From RGIG3102 sp964649845 (GTDB taxonomy: Bacteria; Bacillota; Clostridia; Oscillospirales; Ruminococcaceae), in assembly GCA_964649845.1 (NCBI GenBank), contig CAZYSS010000008.1, positions 1 through 37,547 of the forward strand: a stretch of DNA of 37,547 bases, read 5' to 3'. Positions 23,048 to 29,668 of the stretch are shown piece after piece. Numbering within the stretch: the first letter of the stretch is position 1; each line of letters begins with the position of its first letter. A program made the translations under genes and the position numbers. The notes beneath the pieces were generated by a model. The model did not search any database and was not told the DNA's origin. It worked only from the letters and a program-made list of their open reading frames with translations.

Positions 23048-24253
23048 TTATTTGCCAAAAATTACTGTGTTCATTTCTTCAAACGCTTTTAACTTAGCCT
23101 CTGTTATTGTGTGAGCATACTTGGCTGATACTGTTGATGGAACATCTCCTATGTAGGCCGCTGCCGAAACCACATCAATACCTTTGCTAATGAGAGTGGA
23201 AGCAACTGTGTGTCTGAAAGCGTGAGGATTGATATGTGGAAAGTCAGGGTCTGTTTTTCTGTTCTTATCAGTTATGCGTTTAAACTGTCTTGTGATAATG
23301 TCAGGGTTCATCAAGCCACCTTTTTCTCCTGTGAAAATGTAGTCTGTTTCTATCCATTCATCTCCATATCTTGCTTTTTCGCTATCAAGCCAAAAGAGAT
23401 ATAACCTTAGCATATTTTCAATCTCTGTTGACATTGGCAAACTTCTTGCTTTTCTTGCTTTTGTATAATCTTTTTCATAGACACCATTTTTTGAATTGTA
23501 CAGCACACAGCTATCAATAGTCAGAATATGGTTTTTAAAGTCTATTGATTGGTATTTCAAGCCTGTATATTCTGCTCGCCTGCCACCATATTGGAGCATT
23601 AAAAATCCGATAGTGCGCCATTTTATGCTTTCCTTTTGGAAAGCTTTTTTTATTTTCTCAATCTCATCAGGCTGATAATAGTTTGGTGTTTTTGGAACAC
23701 TTGATGATAATTTAATATCTTTGGCAGGGTTAAAGGCAATTATATGTTGTCTTCTTGCTTCTTCAAGAATACTTGATATAAGTCTGTGATATTCCAAAAC
23801 AGTCTTTTGCGAAAGGCCTTTATCTGATTGCTTTTTATTAGTCCCTGCTTGTAATAAGCTTTTATAAAATTTACTCAGATGATTACCTGTAATATCTTTT
23901 ACTTTCCAATGACCAAAAGCAGGAAGAATTCTGTTGTTTAGCATATCCTGATACCTTGATAAAGTGCTTAACTCTACGCCTGATAACTTTTTGAGTTCCA
24001 TAGCTTTATCCACAAACTCATCAAAGCGTATATTATTGCTCTCTATCATCAGGCCTTTGCACTCTATTTCAAAAGAAGCTGACTCTTTTTCTATAAGTTT
24101 TTTCAGTTGCCTTTCAGATGTTCCTTTTGGTACTTTTACTGTTTTTAAATATGGGGGAAGTTCTTTTCCATTTCTGTCTACACCTTTGTAGATTTTTATT
24201 CTGAATGATATTACATCCCCATTTTTATTTCTGTTTTTTATTATTGTTGCCAT
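23048..24253 (-). CDS. int: Tyrosine recombinase (phage/ICE-type integrase)
   Basis: 401 residues. N-terminal AP2-like arm-binding domain (about 1-70; SFRIKIYKGVDRNGKE), SAM-like core-binding domain (about 75-190), catalytic domain (about 200-395). Catalytic residues: Arg in QYGGRRAEYTGL, the HAFRHT box (H-x-x-R), nucleophile Tyr in KYAHT. The usual LGH before the Tyr reads IGD, so the H/W position appears to be Asp. The start follows AAAGGAG. It sits next to the attL half-site in the tRNA-fMet gene and should catalyse integration and excision there. Confidence 0.95.
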   Translation of the reverse strand: MATIIKNRNKNGDVISFRIKIYKGVDRNGKELPPYLKTVKVPKGTSERQLKKLIEKESASFEIECKGLMIESNNIRFDEFVDKAMELKKLSGVELSTLSRYQDMLNNRILPAFGHWKVKDITGNHLSKFYKSLLQAGTNKKQSDKGLSQKTVLEYHRLISSILEEARRQHIIAFNPAKDIKLSSSVPKTPNYYQPDEIEKIKKAFQKESIKWRTIGFLMLQYGGRRAEYTGLKYQSIDFKNHILTIDSCVLYNSKNGVYEKDYTKARKARSLPMSTEIENMLRLYLFWLDSEKARYGDEWIETDYIFTGEKGGLMNPDIITRQFKRITDKNRKTDPDFPHINPHAFRHTVASTLISKGIDVVSAAAYIGDVPSTVSAKYAHTITEAKLKAFEEMNTVIFGK

Positions 24254-24469
24254 ACTTGGACTCCTTTCATATCCAAGTACATTTTTCGCAAATTTCTTTT
24301 TTTATATTTTATCATAAAACTTTGTTGTTGCCAACAGTCGACTTACATTAGAATCAGCGAAACTGACAGGTCAGGGTGTATAATATAGACAAAGAAAGGG
24401 AGAGGAAAACAAAAAAGAAAACCTCTTCAAACCAAAAGAAAAAGATAAAAGAATGAAAGGATTACCACT

Positions 24470-24943
24470 ATGAAAAACACAATGAAAAGAGAAGAAATGA
24501 TTAACAGCACAAACTTTGACAGAGCAACAAACACATTCACAATCACAAAGAAACTTTACAACGCCTCTTGTAAATACGGTTCAGAAGCTTACGACTTCAT
24601 CGAAGAACTGAAAAGAAACCATCCTGACTGTAAAATCGTAGTTAGAAAAACAGCAAAAAGAGATTCCTATGATGGATTGAACTATGAATATATGGAAGCT
24701 TACATCGAAAGAAACACAGCAGAAGGTGATAAAATCAGAAAAGAATTTCATACTCTGCGTGAAGAAAAAGCAAACTTCCTTAGAGTTAAAAATTGGTTCT
24801 TCAAACAGTTTCCTGAGGTTAAAGAATTTGGCACAAAGACAGCTTCAAATAAAATCTTAGGTAAGAAAGTATGTAAGATGGAAACTGCTGAACAGAACGA
24901 AAAAACAAATTCAATTATAGAATTAGCTGAAAAAGTAGCTTAA
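24470..24943 (+). CDS. Unknown element protein, paralog A
   Basis: 157 residues, basic, soluble, no known domain recognised. Its middle (SYDGLNYEYMEAYIER ... VKNWFFKQFPEVKEF) matches the next gene (TYKGLTYDYMRDYIIR ... IKKWFLAKYPEVKDF), so the two are paralogs from a tandem duplication. The repeated Y-x-GL-Y-x-YM-x-YI and KxWF-x-PEVK blocks are the likely functional core. AAAGGATTACCACT precedes the ATG. Codons are strongly biased (AAC, AAA, GAA), like highly expressed genes. First gene of a three-gene operon. Confidence 0.75.
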   Translation: MKNTMKREEMINSTNFDRATNTFTITKKLYNASCKYGSEAYDFIEELKRNHPDCKIVVRKTAKRDSYDGLNYEYMEAYIERNTAEGDKIRKEFHTLREEKANFLRVKNWFFKQFPEVKEFGTKTASNKILGKKVCKMETAEQNEKTNSIIELAEKVA

Positions 24944-24982
24944 TACAAAACAACAGATAAAAAGAAAGACGAGGATACGACT

Positions 24983-25420
24983 ATGACTAATTACCTGAAA
25001 GTAGACCACAACAAGAAAAAACTTATATATGACAGAACATTCGCCAAAAATTCAAGTATTGTAGGCTCAACAGAATACAATCGTCTCCAACAGGCAAGAA
25101 AAGATTATCCTGATTACACACCTGAACAGAAGAAAATCAACAGAAATCCAAACAAAGATACTTATAAAGGTCTTACTTATGATTATATGAGAGACTACAT
25201 TATCAGATTTTCTGATGATAAAAAAGCTGACCTTAAAGAATTGGAAGACAAAATATTCATCTCTAAATGCCACAGCGAAAGCAAAAGATACCCTACAATC
25301 AAAAAATGGTTTCTTGCTAAATACCCTGAGGTAAAAGACTTCCTCAATCCAACAGCAGAAGAAAAACCACAGTTGGAAGTTATGGCTTCTGAACAGAACG
25401 AACTTGGCGAAACAGCTTAA
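24983..25420 (+). CDS. Unknown element protein, paralog B
   Basis: 145 residues, charged and soluble. It shares with the preceding protein the D-x-YxGLxYxYMxxYI block near residues 59-76 and the KKWFxxxPEVK block near 107-120; the N- and C-termini diverge. SEQNE-type C-terminal tails occur in both (TAEQNEK and ASEQNEL). An SD is present (GACGAGGATACGACTATG). It lies 39 bp after paralog A. Function unknown; DNA- or partner-binding is possible but not shown. Confidence 0.75.
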   Translation: MTNYLKVDHNKKKLIYDRTFAKNSSIVGSTEYNRLQQARKDYPDYTPEQKKINRNPNKDTYKGLTYDYMRDYIIRFSDDKKADLKELEDKIFISKCHSESKRYPTIKKWFLAKYPEVKDFLNPTAEEKPQLEVMASEQNELGETA

Positions 25421-25466
25421 TCAAACACTTAACACTAAATTGAAAATAATACTGTTAAATAAATGA
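25421..25466. repeat. Inverted repeat upstream of the 25484 gene
   Basis: TCAAACACTTAACA (25421-25434), 18 nt, TGTTAAATAAATGA (25453-25466); imperfect palindrome. It matches the repeat at 26182-26229. Confidence 0.55.
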
Positions 25467-25483
25467 GCAAAGGAGAAATAACT

Positions 25484-26128
25484 ATGCTAAAACTTAATGA
25501 GTATTCAGTTAATGAACTGAAAGAAATGTTTCACATTGATAGAATTTCAAACCTTGAACGAAGCCTGATAGGTTATGGTGTGGAATATACCAAAAATGGA
25601 TATGGAGAAAATCAAACATTTAACATCACTGCCATAAAAGATGAACTAAAACTGTTCTGTGTGTTGGAATTAGGATTTGCCCCTCAAACAGATATGAAAA
25701 AACTGACAAACTTCCTGTATTGCTTCCTGAATGTTGAGGACTTTGTAAATCTTCCTGATCAAGCAAAAGAACAATATATGAGTGAGGGCAACAGATATGT
25801 TTCAAGGCAGACTATCGCGAGATATATTCAGAAGCTTATCAACGCAAACTATGTCGCAAGAAGTAATGAGTTTATCTACTACTTTGTGTATAAAGGTATT
25901 CGCAAGCCAACAGACAAAGAAACATATTGTAAAGCTTGGAGAGAATACTTCAAAGACAAAGAAAATGGTTATGATTCGTCTATGACTATAATGAATATGA
26001 TTTCAAACTTTGGTGGATATGCTCAGAAATACGCACCAACCGAACAGAATGCCATTTATCAGGCTGATATAAATCATCTGAACAATCTTGTATTAGAAAG
26101 AATTGAACAGGAATATACAGAAAAATAG
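25484..26128 (+). CDS. Unknown element protein, possible winged-helix DNA-binding protein
   Basis: 214 residues from ATG 25484 (AAAGGAG upstream; an in-frame ATG at 25463 precedes that SD and is unlikely). The region YVSRQTIARYIQKLINANYV near residues 106-127 reads like a winged-helix recognition element, with the following IYYFVYKG as wing. The rest is helical with no known domain. It is flanked on both sides by TCAAACAYTTAACA inverted repeats, suggesting that it binds them, either as autoregulator or as an initiation factor of the element. Last gene of the operon, followed by a strong terminator. Confidence 0.7.
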   Translation: MLKLNEYSVNELKEMFHIDRISNLERSLIGYGVEYTKNGYGENQTFNITAIKDELKLFCVLELGFAPQTDMKKLTNFLYCFLNVEDFVNLPDQAKEQYMSEGNRYVSRQTIARYIQKLINANYVARSNEFIYYFVYKGIRKPTDKETYCKAWREYFKDKENGYDSSMTIMNMISNFGGYAQKYAPTEQNAIYQADINHLNNLVLERIEQEYTEK

Positions 26129-26129
26129 G

Positions 26130-26175
26130 CTCAAAATATTAACAGTAATAACAACTGTTAATATTTTGAGTTTTT
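26130..26175 (+). terminator. Strong operon terminator
   Basis: Perfect 17-bp stem CTCAAAATATTAACAGT (26130-26146) / ACTGTTAATATTTTGAG (26154-26170), then TTTTT. Confidence 0.9.
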
Positions 26176-26181
26176 ATTTTA

Positions 26182-26229
26182 TCAAACATTTAACAGAGTA
26201 TTTTTTATAATATTGTGTTAAATGTTTGA
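26182..26229. repeat. Perfect 14-bp inverted repeat downstream of the operon
   Basis: TCAAACATTTAACA (26182-26195), 20 nt, TGTTAAATGTTTGA (26216-26229). Same family as 25421-25466. A third half-site, TCAAAAATTTAACA, is at 26722-26735. Confidence 0.7.
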
Positions 26230-26426
26230 GTAATATTTGAAATTAAGCGTAGAAGAAAACAAGCTTCGCTTGTTTTATCTACGCTATTGTTATTGATTTC
26301 GGTCGTGTGGTTTCGTTATTTAAAATCAAAATGCCTTTGGGAAATTTTCTTGGCCACGACACTTGAAAAATGGTGCTGTATTTTTTATTATCCTAAAAGA
26401 TACCCCCATCAGAAAGGAGAGTTCAG
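26230..26426. other. Intergenic region of the element
   Basis: No gene supported. Contains a hairpin AGCGTAGA...TCTACGCT at about 26247-26285 enclosing AAAACAAGC-TTC-GCTTGTTTT, a long two-part stem without T-tail. The remainder is unassigned and could hold an origin-like or small-RNA function. Confidence 0.35.
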
Positions 26427-26624
26427 ATGAGTAAATATGATTTTTACAATGCTATGGAACGCCACACAAGAAAATTCATTGGCGAAGAAAACATTGTCAG
26501 CAATCCTCTGTTGGATGGCAACAGAATTATGCGTGAAAGGATAAACTATGATGTAGAAATTGATACATCAGGATTAAAAGAAGCAAAAGAACTGTTCGCT
26601 CTTTTGGATAAATATTTTAAGTGA
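26427..26624 (+). CDS. Small unknown element protein (65 aa)
   Basis: 65 residues, soluble, no domain recognised. A good SD (AAAGGAGAG) and a terminator directly after the stop support that it is real. Sequence is mixed charged and helical (AMERHTRKFIGEEN, SGLKEAKELFALLDKYF). Confidence 0.6.
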   Translation: MSKYDFYNAMERHTRKFIGEENIVSNPLLDGNRIMRERINYDVEIDTSGLKEAKELFALLDKYFK

Positions 26625-26627
26625 AAC

Positions 26628-26654
26628 AAAAGCAGGGATAACTTCCCTGCTTTT
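26628..26654 (+). terminator. Terminator of the 65-aa gene
   Basis: AAAAGCAGGG/CCCTGCTTTT with a 7-nt loop. Confidence 0.8.
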
Positions 26655-26671
26655 CGTCATTGTTCGTAAAA

Positions 26672-26711
26672 GGGTGTCGTGATTTTCGTGAACGGAAAAC
26701 ACCCATTTTTT
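26672..26711 (+). terminator. Hairpin with T-run
   Basis: GGGTGT (26672-26677) and ACACCC (26699-26704) close a loop that contains the GATTTTCGTGA motif also seen at the repressor operators; TTTTTT follows. Confidence 0.45.
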
Positions 26712-26764
26712 ATTGTTTTGCTCAAAAATTTAACAGCCTAAAAATGTATAAGAAAACATTTGTT

Positions 26765-26977
26765 TTATTGAACATCATCAGGAACATATTCCATCAGGTC
26801 TGATGGCTGACATTCCAATACTTCACAAATCTTGTTCAATGCTTCCACAGGTAAATGTTTCACTGCACCTGTGCAAATGGCTGATACTGTTGGTGGTCTG
26901 ATACCTGTTTTTTCAGCAAGTTCTTTCTGTGTCATTTCTCTTAATGCTAACATTACCTTTACTTTAAACTTAATCAT
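26765..26977 (-). CDS. Cro/CI-type repressor (small XRE protein)
   Basis: 70 residues, a single helix-turn-helix domain: MLALREMTQKELAEKTGIRP followed by PTVSAICTGAVKHLPVEALN. It belongs to the short XRE class typical of mobile elements. An AGAGGTG site precedes the ATG. It is divergent from the 27162 gene, and the shared promoter region contains TTTCGTA repeats within both promoters, so it is the likely repressor of the rightward operon and of itself. Confidence 0.85.
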   Translation of the reverse strand: MIKFKVKVMLALREMTQKELAEKTGIRPPTVSAICTGAVKHLPVEALNKICEVLECQPSDLMEYVPDDVQ

Positions 26978-27007
26978 ATATACACCTCTTTTATGTATGC
27001 TGTTTCT

Positions 27008-27036
27008 ATTGTATCACGATTTTCGTAATCAATCAA
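27008..27036 (-). promoter_or_regulatory. Repressor promoter with embedded operator
   Basis: Minus strand TTGATT (27036-27031), 17 bp, TACAAT (27013-27008). The spacer is GATTACGAAAATCGTGA, carrying the TACGAAAATCGTG near-palindrome. Confidence 0.7.
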
Positions 27037-27062
27037 TACGCAAAGCGAAAAAATATTTTGAA

Positions 27063-27119
27063 TTTCGTAAAATAAATTACTATTTTCGTATTGACAAATT
27101 ACGAATTTCGTAGTATAAT
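27063..27119 (+). promoter_or_regulatory. Consensus rightward promoter with TTTCGTA operators
   Basis: TTGACA (27091-27096), 17 bp, TATAAT (27114-27119): perfect consensus. The palindrome TACGAATTTCGTA (27100-27112) fills the spacer. Further TTTCGTA copies lie at 27063 and 27084 (21 bp apart), with one more at 27021 in the opposing promoter. The layout is typical of an operator-controlled early promoter. Confidence 0.8.
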
Positions 27120-27161
27120 ATAATCAAGATAAAGATTACACAAACCAAAGGAGAAACCAAA

Positions 27162-27440
27162 ATGAGTAGAAACGAACTTATCGCAAAAATCGAAGCACTG
27201 AACGAATGGGAACAGCTGATGGAAGAAGCTAAAACACAGGTTGAACTTCTCAAAGAAAGTCTGAAAGAAGAACTGATAGAAAGAAATGTGGAAGAACTTG
27301 AAGCAGGCTCTTACATCATCAGATACAAAACAGTATCAACAAGCAGATTTGACAGCACAGCCTTTAAGAAAAACTACACAGAACTCTACAAAGAGTTCTT
27401 AAGACAGACAGTAAGCCACAGATTTACAATCTCTTGTTAA
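27162..27440 (+). CDS. Small coiled-coil element protein (92 aa)
   Basis: 92 residues. The first half is a charged helix likely to form a coiled coil (ELIAKIEALNEWEQLMEEAK ... LKESLKEELIERN), the second half is a compact region (SYIIRYKTVSTSRFDSTAFK, YKEFLRQTVSHRFTISC). It vaguely resembles small phage/ICE helper proteins with an N-terminal coiled coil; no function assigned. AAAGGAG precedes the ATG. It is the first gene under the repressed consensus promoter, so it should be produced when repression is lifted. Confidence 0.7.
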   Translation: MSRNELIAKIEALNEWEQLMEEAKTQVELLKESLKEELIERNVEELEAGSYIIRYKTVSTSRFDSTAFKKNYTELYKEFLRQTVSHRFTISC

Positions 27441-27444
27441 GACA

Positions 27445-27465
27445 AAGGGGGGCTTCGCCCCCCTT
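27445..27465 (+). terminator. GC-rich hairpin between the 92-aa gene and the resolvase
   Basis: AAGGGGGGC (27445-27453) / GCCCCCCTT (27457-27465), 3-nt loop, no T-run. Probably attenuates or processes the transcript. Confidence 0.55.
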
Positions 27466-27485
27466 ACCAATAGAAAGGAACAGCT

Positions 27486-28072
27486 ATGATATATGGATAT
27501 GCTCGTTGTAGCACCAATGAAAGCAAACAGGATATAGACAGACAGGTGCGAGAACTTAAAGCCTCAGGTGCAGAACAAATCTATCTTGAATATGAACACG
27601 GAGATTCTGCTGTAAAAGAACAGCTATTTGCTCTTTTGAATAAAGCACAACAGGGAGATACAATTATCACTCTTGAAGTTTCAAGACTTGCAAGAAGCAC
27701 AAAACAGCTGTGTGAAATCATCGACAGAGTAAAAGAAAACATCTGAAACTTTACATAGTTGGAAGCATTACTGTTGATTGTTCAAATGGCGAAATAGACC
27801 CAATGACAAATGCTTTTATTCAGATGTCAGGCGTTTTCGCTGAACTTGAACTTATGATAATCAGGGCAAGAGTAAAATCAGGTATGGCAAATGCCAAGCT
27901 TAAAGGGGCGAAAATCGGCAGACCACACACCACAAAGGATGATATTCCACAGGTCTTTTACAAACATTATCCTGCCTATAAATCAGGCCAACTGAACACA
28001 TCAGAATTCGCAAGAGTCTGTGATATGAGCAGAACAACAATTTACAAATATGTTTCTCTTTTGGAAAATTGA
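27486..28072 (+). pseudogene. Serine resolvase/invertase, frameshifted
   Basis: Small serine recombinase broken into two frames. Frame one (27486-27746) holds MIYGYARCSTNES with catalytic Ser9, then QDIDRQVREL, EHGDSA and SRLARSTKQLCEIIDRVKE. It stops soon after the A-rich run GTAAAAGAAAAC (27730-27741). The continuation is in the next frame from about 27743: KLYIVGSITVDC, DPMTNAFIQMSGVFAELEL, IGRP and a C-terminal HTH (SEFARVCDMSRTTIYKYV). A loss of one base in the A-run explains it. No canonical -1 slippery heptamer is in phase, so a true mutation is more likely than programmed frameshifting. Confidence 0.85.
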
Positions 28073-28083
28073 TATAAAAAAAC

Positions 28084-28109
28084 AGGAAGCTTGATAGCTT
28101 CCTATTTTT
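28084..28109. terminator. Bidirectional terminator
   Basis: AGGAAGCT-TGAT-AGCTTCCT flanked by A-run and T-run, between the resolvase and the convergent lipoprotein gene. Confidence 0.85.
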
Positions 28110-28547
28110 TTATTTTTCTGACCACAGAGTTAATACCAATAAATCTTTATACCCACTGCGTTGTAAATAATTCCCCATAGCAACATAGCCATTACCATCA
28201 GTAAAAACAGATAAGTATGCACTGAAAACATCCCAATCTTCTATTATTACAGGAGGTGTTTCCCATTCAATAGTATAAACAACTTGATCTGAATACTTTT
28301 CATTTGAGGCTTTAAGGTTAGCACGATAAGTTTCGCTACCACCATTGTATTCCAATTTCAAGTTGTCAATATCAACTTTTAAAGAACCTGTTACCTCTCC
28401 ATTTGACCCAACAAGCTCTTCGCCTGTTTCTCTTATTTGAATGCTCATTTTAGCAAGTTCATATTCTGTATATTTACTTTCTCCACCACATGCTGTGATA
28501 GTAAGCATAAGTACAAAACTTAACATAATAGCAATTATTTTTTTCAT
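28110..28547 (-). CDS. Lipoprotein of unknown function (145 aa)
   Basis: Signal MKKIIAIMLSFVLMLTITAC with lipobox LTITAC and Cys20 as the lipid-attached residue. The mature part is about 125 residues of mixed beta character (SLKVDIDNLKLEYNGGSETY, VVYTIEWETPPVI) with no recognised domain. It is the last of four minus-strand genes (29160 to 28110), each with its own SD. Expected on the outer face of the membrane. Lipoprotein cargo on a tRNA island suggests an effect on the host cell surface; the role is unknown. Confidence 0.75.
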   Translation of the reverse strand: MKKIIAIMLSFVLMLTITACGGESKYTEYELAKMSIQIRETGEELVGSNGEVTGSLKVDIDNLKLEYNGGSETYRANLKASNEKYSDQVVYTIEWETPPVIIEDWDVFSAYLSVFTDGNGYVAMGNYLQRSGYKDLLVLTLWSEK

Positions 28548-28583
28548 AATTTTTCTCCAATAATAAATATTTTATGGTTTTTA

Positions 28584-28799
28584 CTATTTGCCTACTGCTT
28601 CTGACATAGTATAGTAATTTTTCAAGCATCTATTACACATTCCACTCTTGGAAATACTTTTATAATTTCCACCACTGTCTCCTGCTTCATATACTCGGTC
28701 GCAACTTTTACAAGTATTTGTTTTTGTGGAACCACCACTACAAGCAACCATTGAAAATGCTAACACTAAGCTTAATAAAACGGCAACTATCTTTTTCAT
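28584..28799 (-). CDS. Small lipoprotein with zinc-ribbon-like Cys pairs (71 aa)
   Basis: Signal with lipobox SMVACSGG, then only about 50 mature residues with two CxxC pairs (TCKSCDRV and MCNRCLKN) spaced like a zinc ribbon or knuckle. A surface-exposed zinc-ribbon lipoprotein is unusual; the cysteines may instead be redox-active. AAGGAG precedes the ATG. Third gene of the minus-strand operon. Confidence 0.72.
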   Translation of the reverse strand: MKKIVAVLLSLVLAFSMVACSGGSTKTNTCKSCDRVYEAGDSGGNYKSISKSGMCNRCLKNYYTMSEAVGK

Positions 28800-28824
28800 A
28801 ATTTTTTCTCCTTAAACGATTGTT

Positions 28825-29010
28825 TTAAAACCAAGATGAAATCATTGCTATAATCATCATCAACATAAAGCCACATTTAATTAAAGTCCATATCGTCGAA
28901 AATTTGCTCTCTAAATTATCATATGCTTTCTGTCCATCTGATGAAAGATTATTGTAATTTGCTGTAACAAACAAAACTATAACCGCAATAACAATTATTA
29001 AAAGTAACAT
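28825..29010 (-). CDS. Small membrane protein (61 aa)
   Basis: 61 residues with hydrophobic segments at each end (LLLIIVIAVIVLFVTA near 2-17; CGFMLMMIIAMISSWF at the end) and a short polar middle, so a hairpin-like two-pass topology. SD AGGAG upstream. Second gene of the minus-strand operon. Function unknown. Confidence 0.65.
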   Translation of the reverse strand: MLLLIIVIAVIVLFVTANYNNLSSDGQKAYDNLESKFSTIWTLIKCGFMLMMIIAMISSWF

Positions 29011-29025
29011 ATTATTTTTCTCCTA

Positions 29026-29160
29026 TCATAAGTCAATATTTTCTTTTTTAGCATCTTCTTCAGCCACACATTTAGGACACGCAGGGCTACCATTTTCAAG
29101 GGCTTCAAAGAGTTCTTCCTCGTAATATTCGCCACAATATCCACATTTGATTTTTGCCAT
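29026..29160 (-). CDS. Zinc-ribbon microprotein (44 aa)
   Basis: 44 residues: MAKIKCGYCGEYYEEELF, then GSPACPKCVAEEDAKK. Two CxxC knuckles (CGYC and CPKC) with a 20-residue gap form a rubredoxin-like zinc ribbon; the tail is acidic and basic. AAAGGAG precedes the ATG. It leads the four-gene minus-strand operon. Both this and the 71-aa lipoprotein carry CxxC pairs. Confidence 0.75.
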   Translation of the reverse strand: MAKIKCGYCGEYYEEELFEALENGSPACPKCVAEEDAKKENIDL

Positions 29161-29353
29161 AAATACTCACTCCTTTACAATCGTTAATATACGCATCGAC
29201 TACATACATCTATAAAAAGGCATAAATATGTAATCAATTATCTTAAATAGTATAATAACATTTTTAAAACGTATATTCAATACTTTTACACTTTTTAAAA
29301 AGGATATACAACATCTTTAAATTGTTATGCTTTAAATGAAAGAGGTGTTGTAA

Positions 29354-29668
29354 ATGAACGCAGAATTTGTGAGAGAAAGAATAACACAATTAAGATTACA
29401 GAAAAATGTTTCAGAATATAAAATGAGTTATGATTTAGGACATAGCAGAGGGTATATAAACAATATTTCATCAGGCAAAGTGTTGCCATCAATGGCAGAG
29501 TTCTTTTCTATCTGTGAGTATTTCAATATTACCCCTGTGGAGTTTTTCAGTTCAGAAATAAATAATCCAATAGAAATAAAAGAAATGCTACAAGATATTG
29601 ACCAATTATCTCCCAAGGATTTAAAATTAGTACATGAAGTAATCAAAAGATTAATTAGTGAGGAATAA
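29354..29668 (+). CDS. XRE-family regulator coupled to a WYL protein
   Basis: 104 residues. N-terminal helix-turn-helix (RERITQLRLQKNVSEYKMSY then GHSRGYINNISSGKVLPSM) and a short C-terminal helical tail (LSPKDLKLVHEVIKRLI). The stop overlaps the next start as TAATG, so translation is coupled. SD AAAGAGGTG upstream. The XRE gene in the adjacent relic (32063) has the same layout and a similar tail (ACSPKDKETALNIL). Its target is probably the element's own promoters. Confidence 0.82.
   Translation: MNAEFVRERITQLRLQKNVSEYKMSYDLGHSRGYINNISSGKVLPSMAEFFSICEYFNITPVEFFSSEINNPIEIKEMLQDIDQLSPKDLKLVHEVIKRLISEE

Noticed and set aside
24260..24460. CRISPR-like or other regular repeat array anywhere in the window
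   Set aside because: No set of regularly spaced identical repeats with unique spacers was seen; the att and operator repeats are explained otherwise.
27486..28072. Programmed -1 ribosomal frameshift making a full resolvase
   Set aside because: No X-XXY-YYZ heptamer in phase before the stop; a one-base loss in the A-rich run is simpler.
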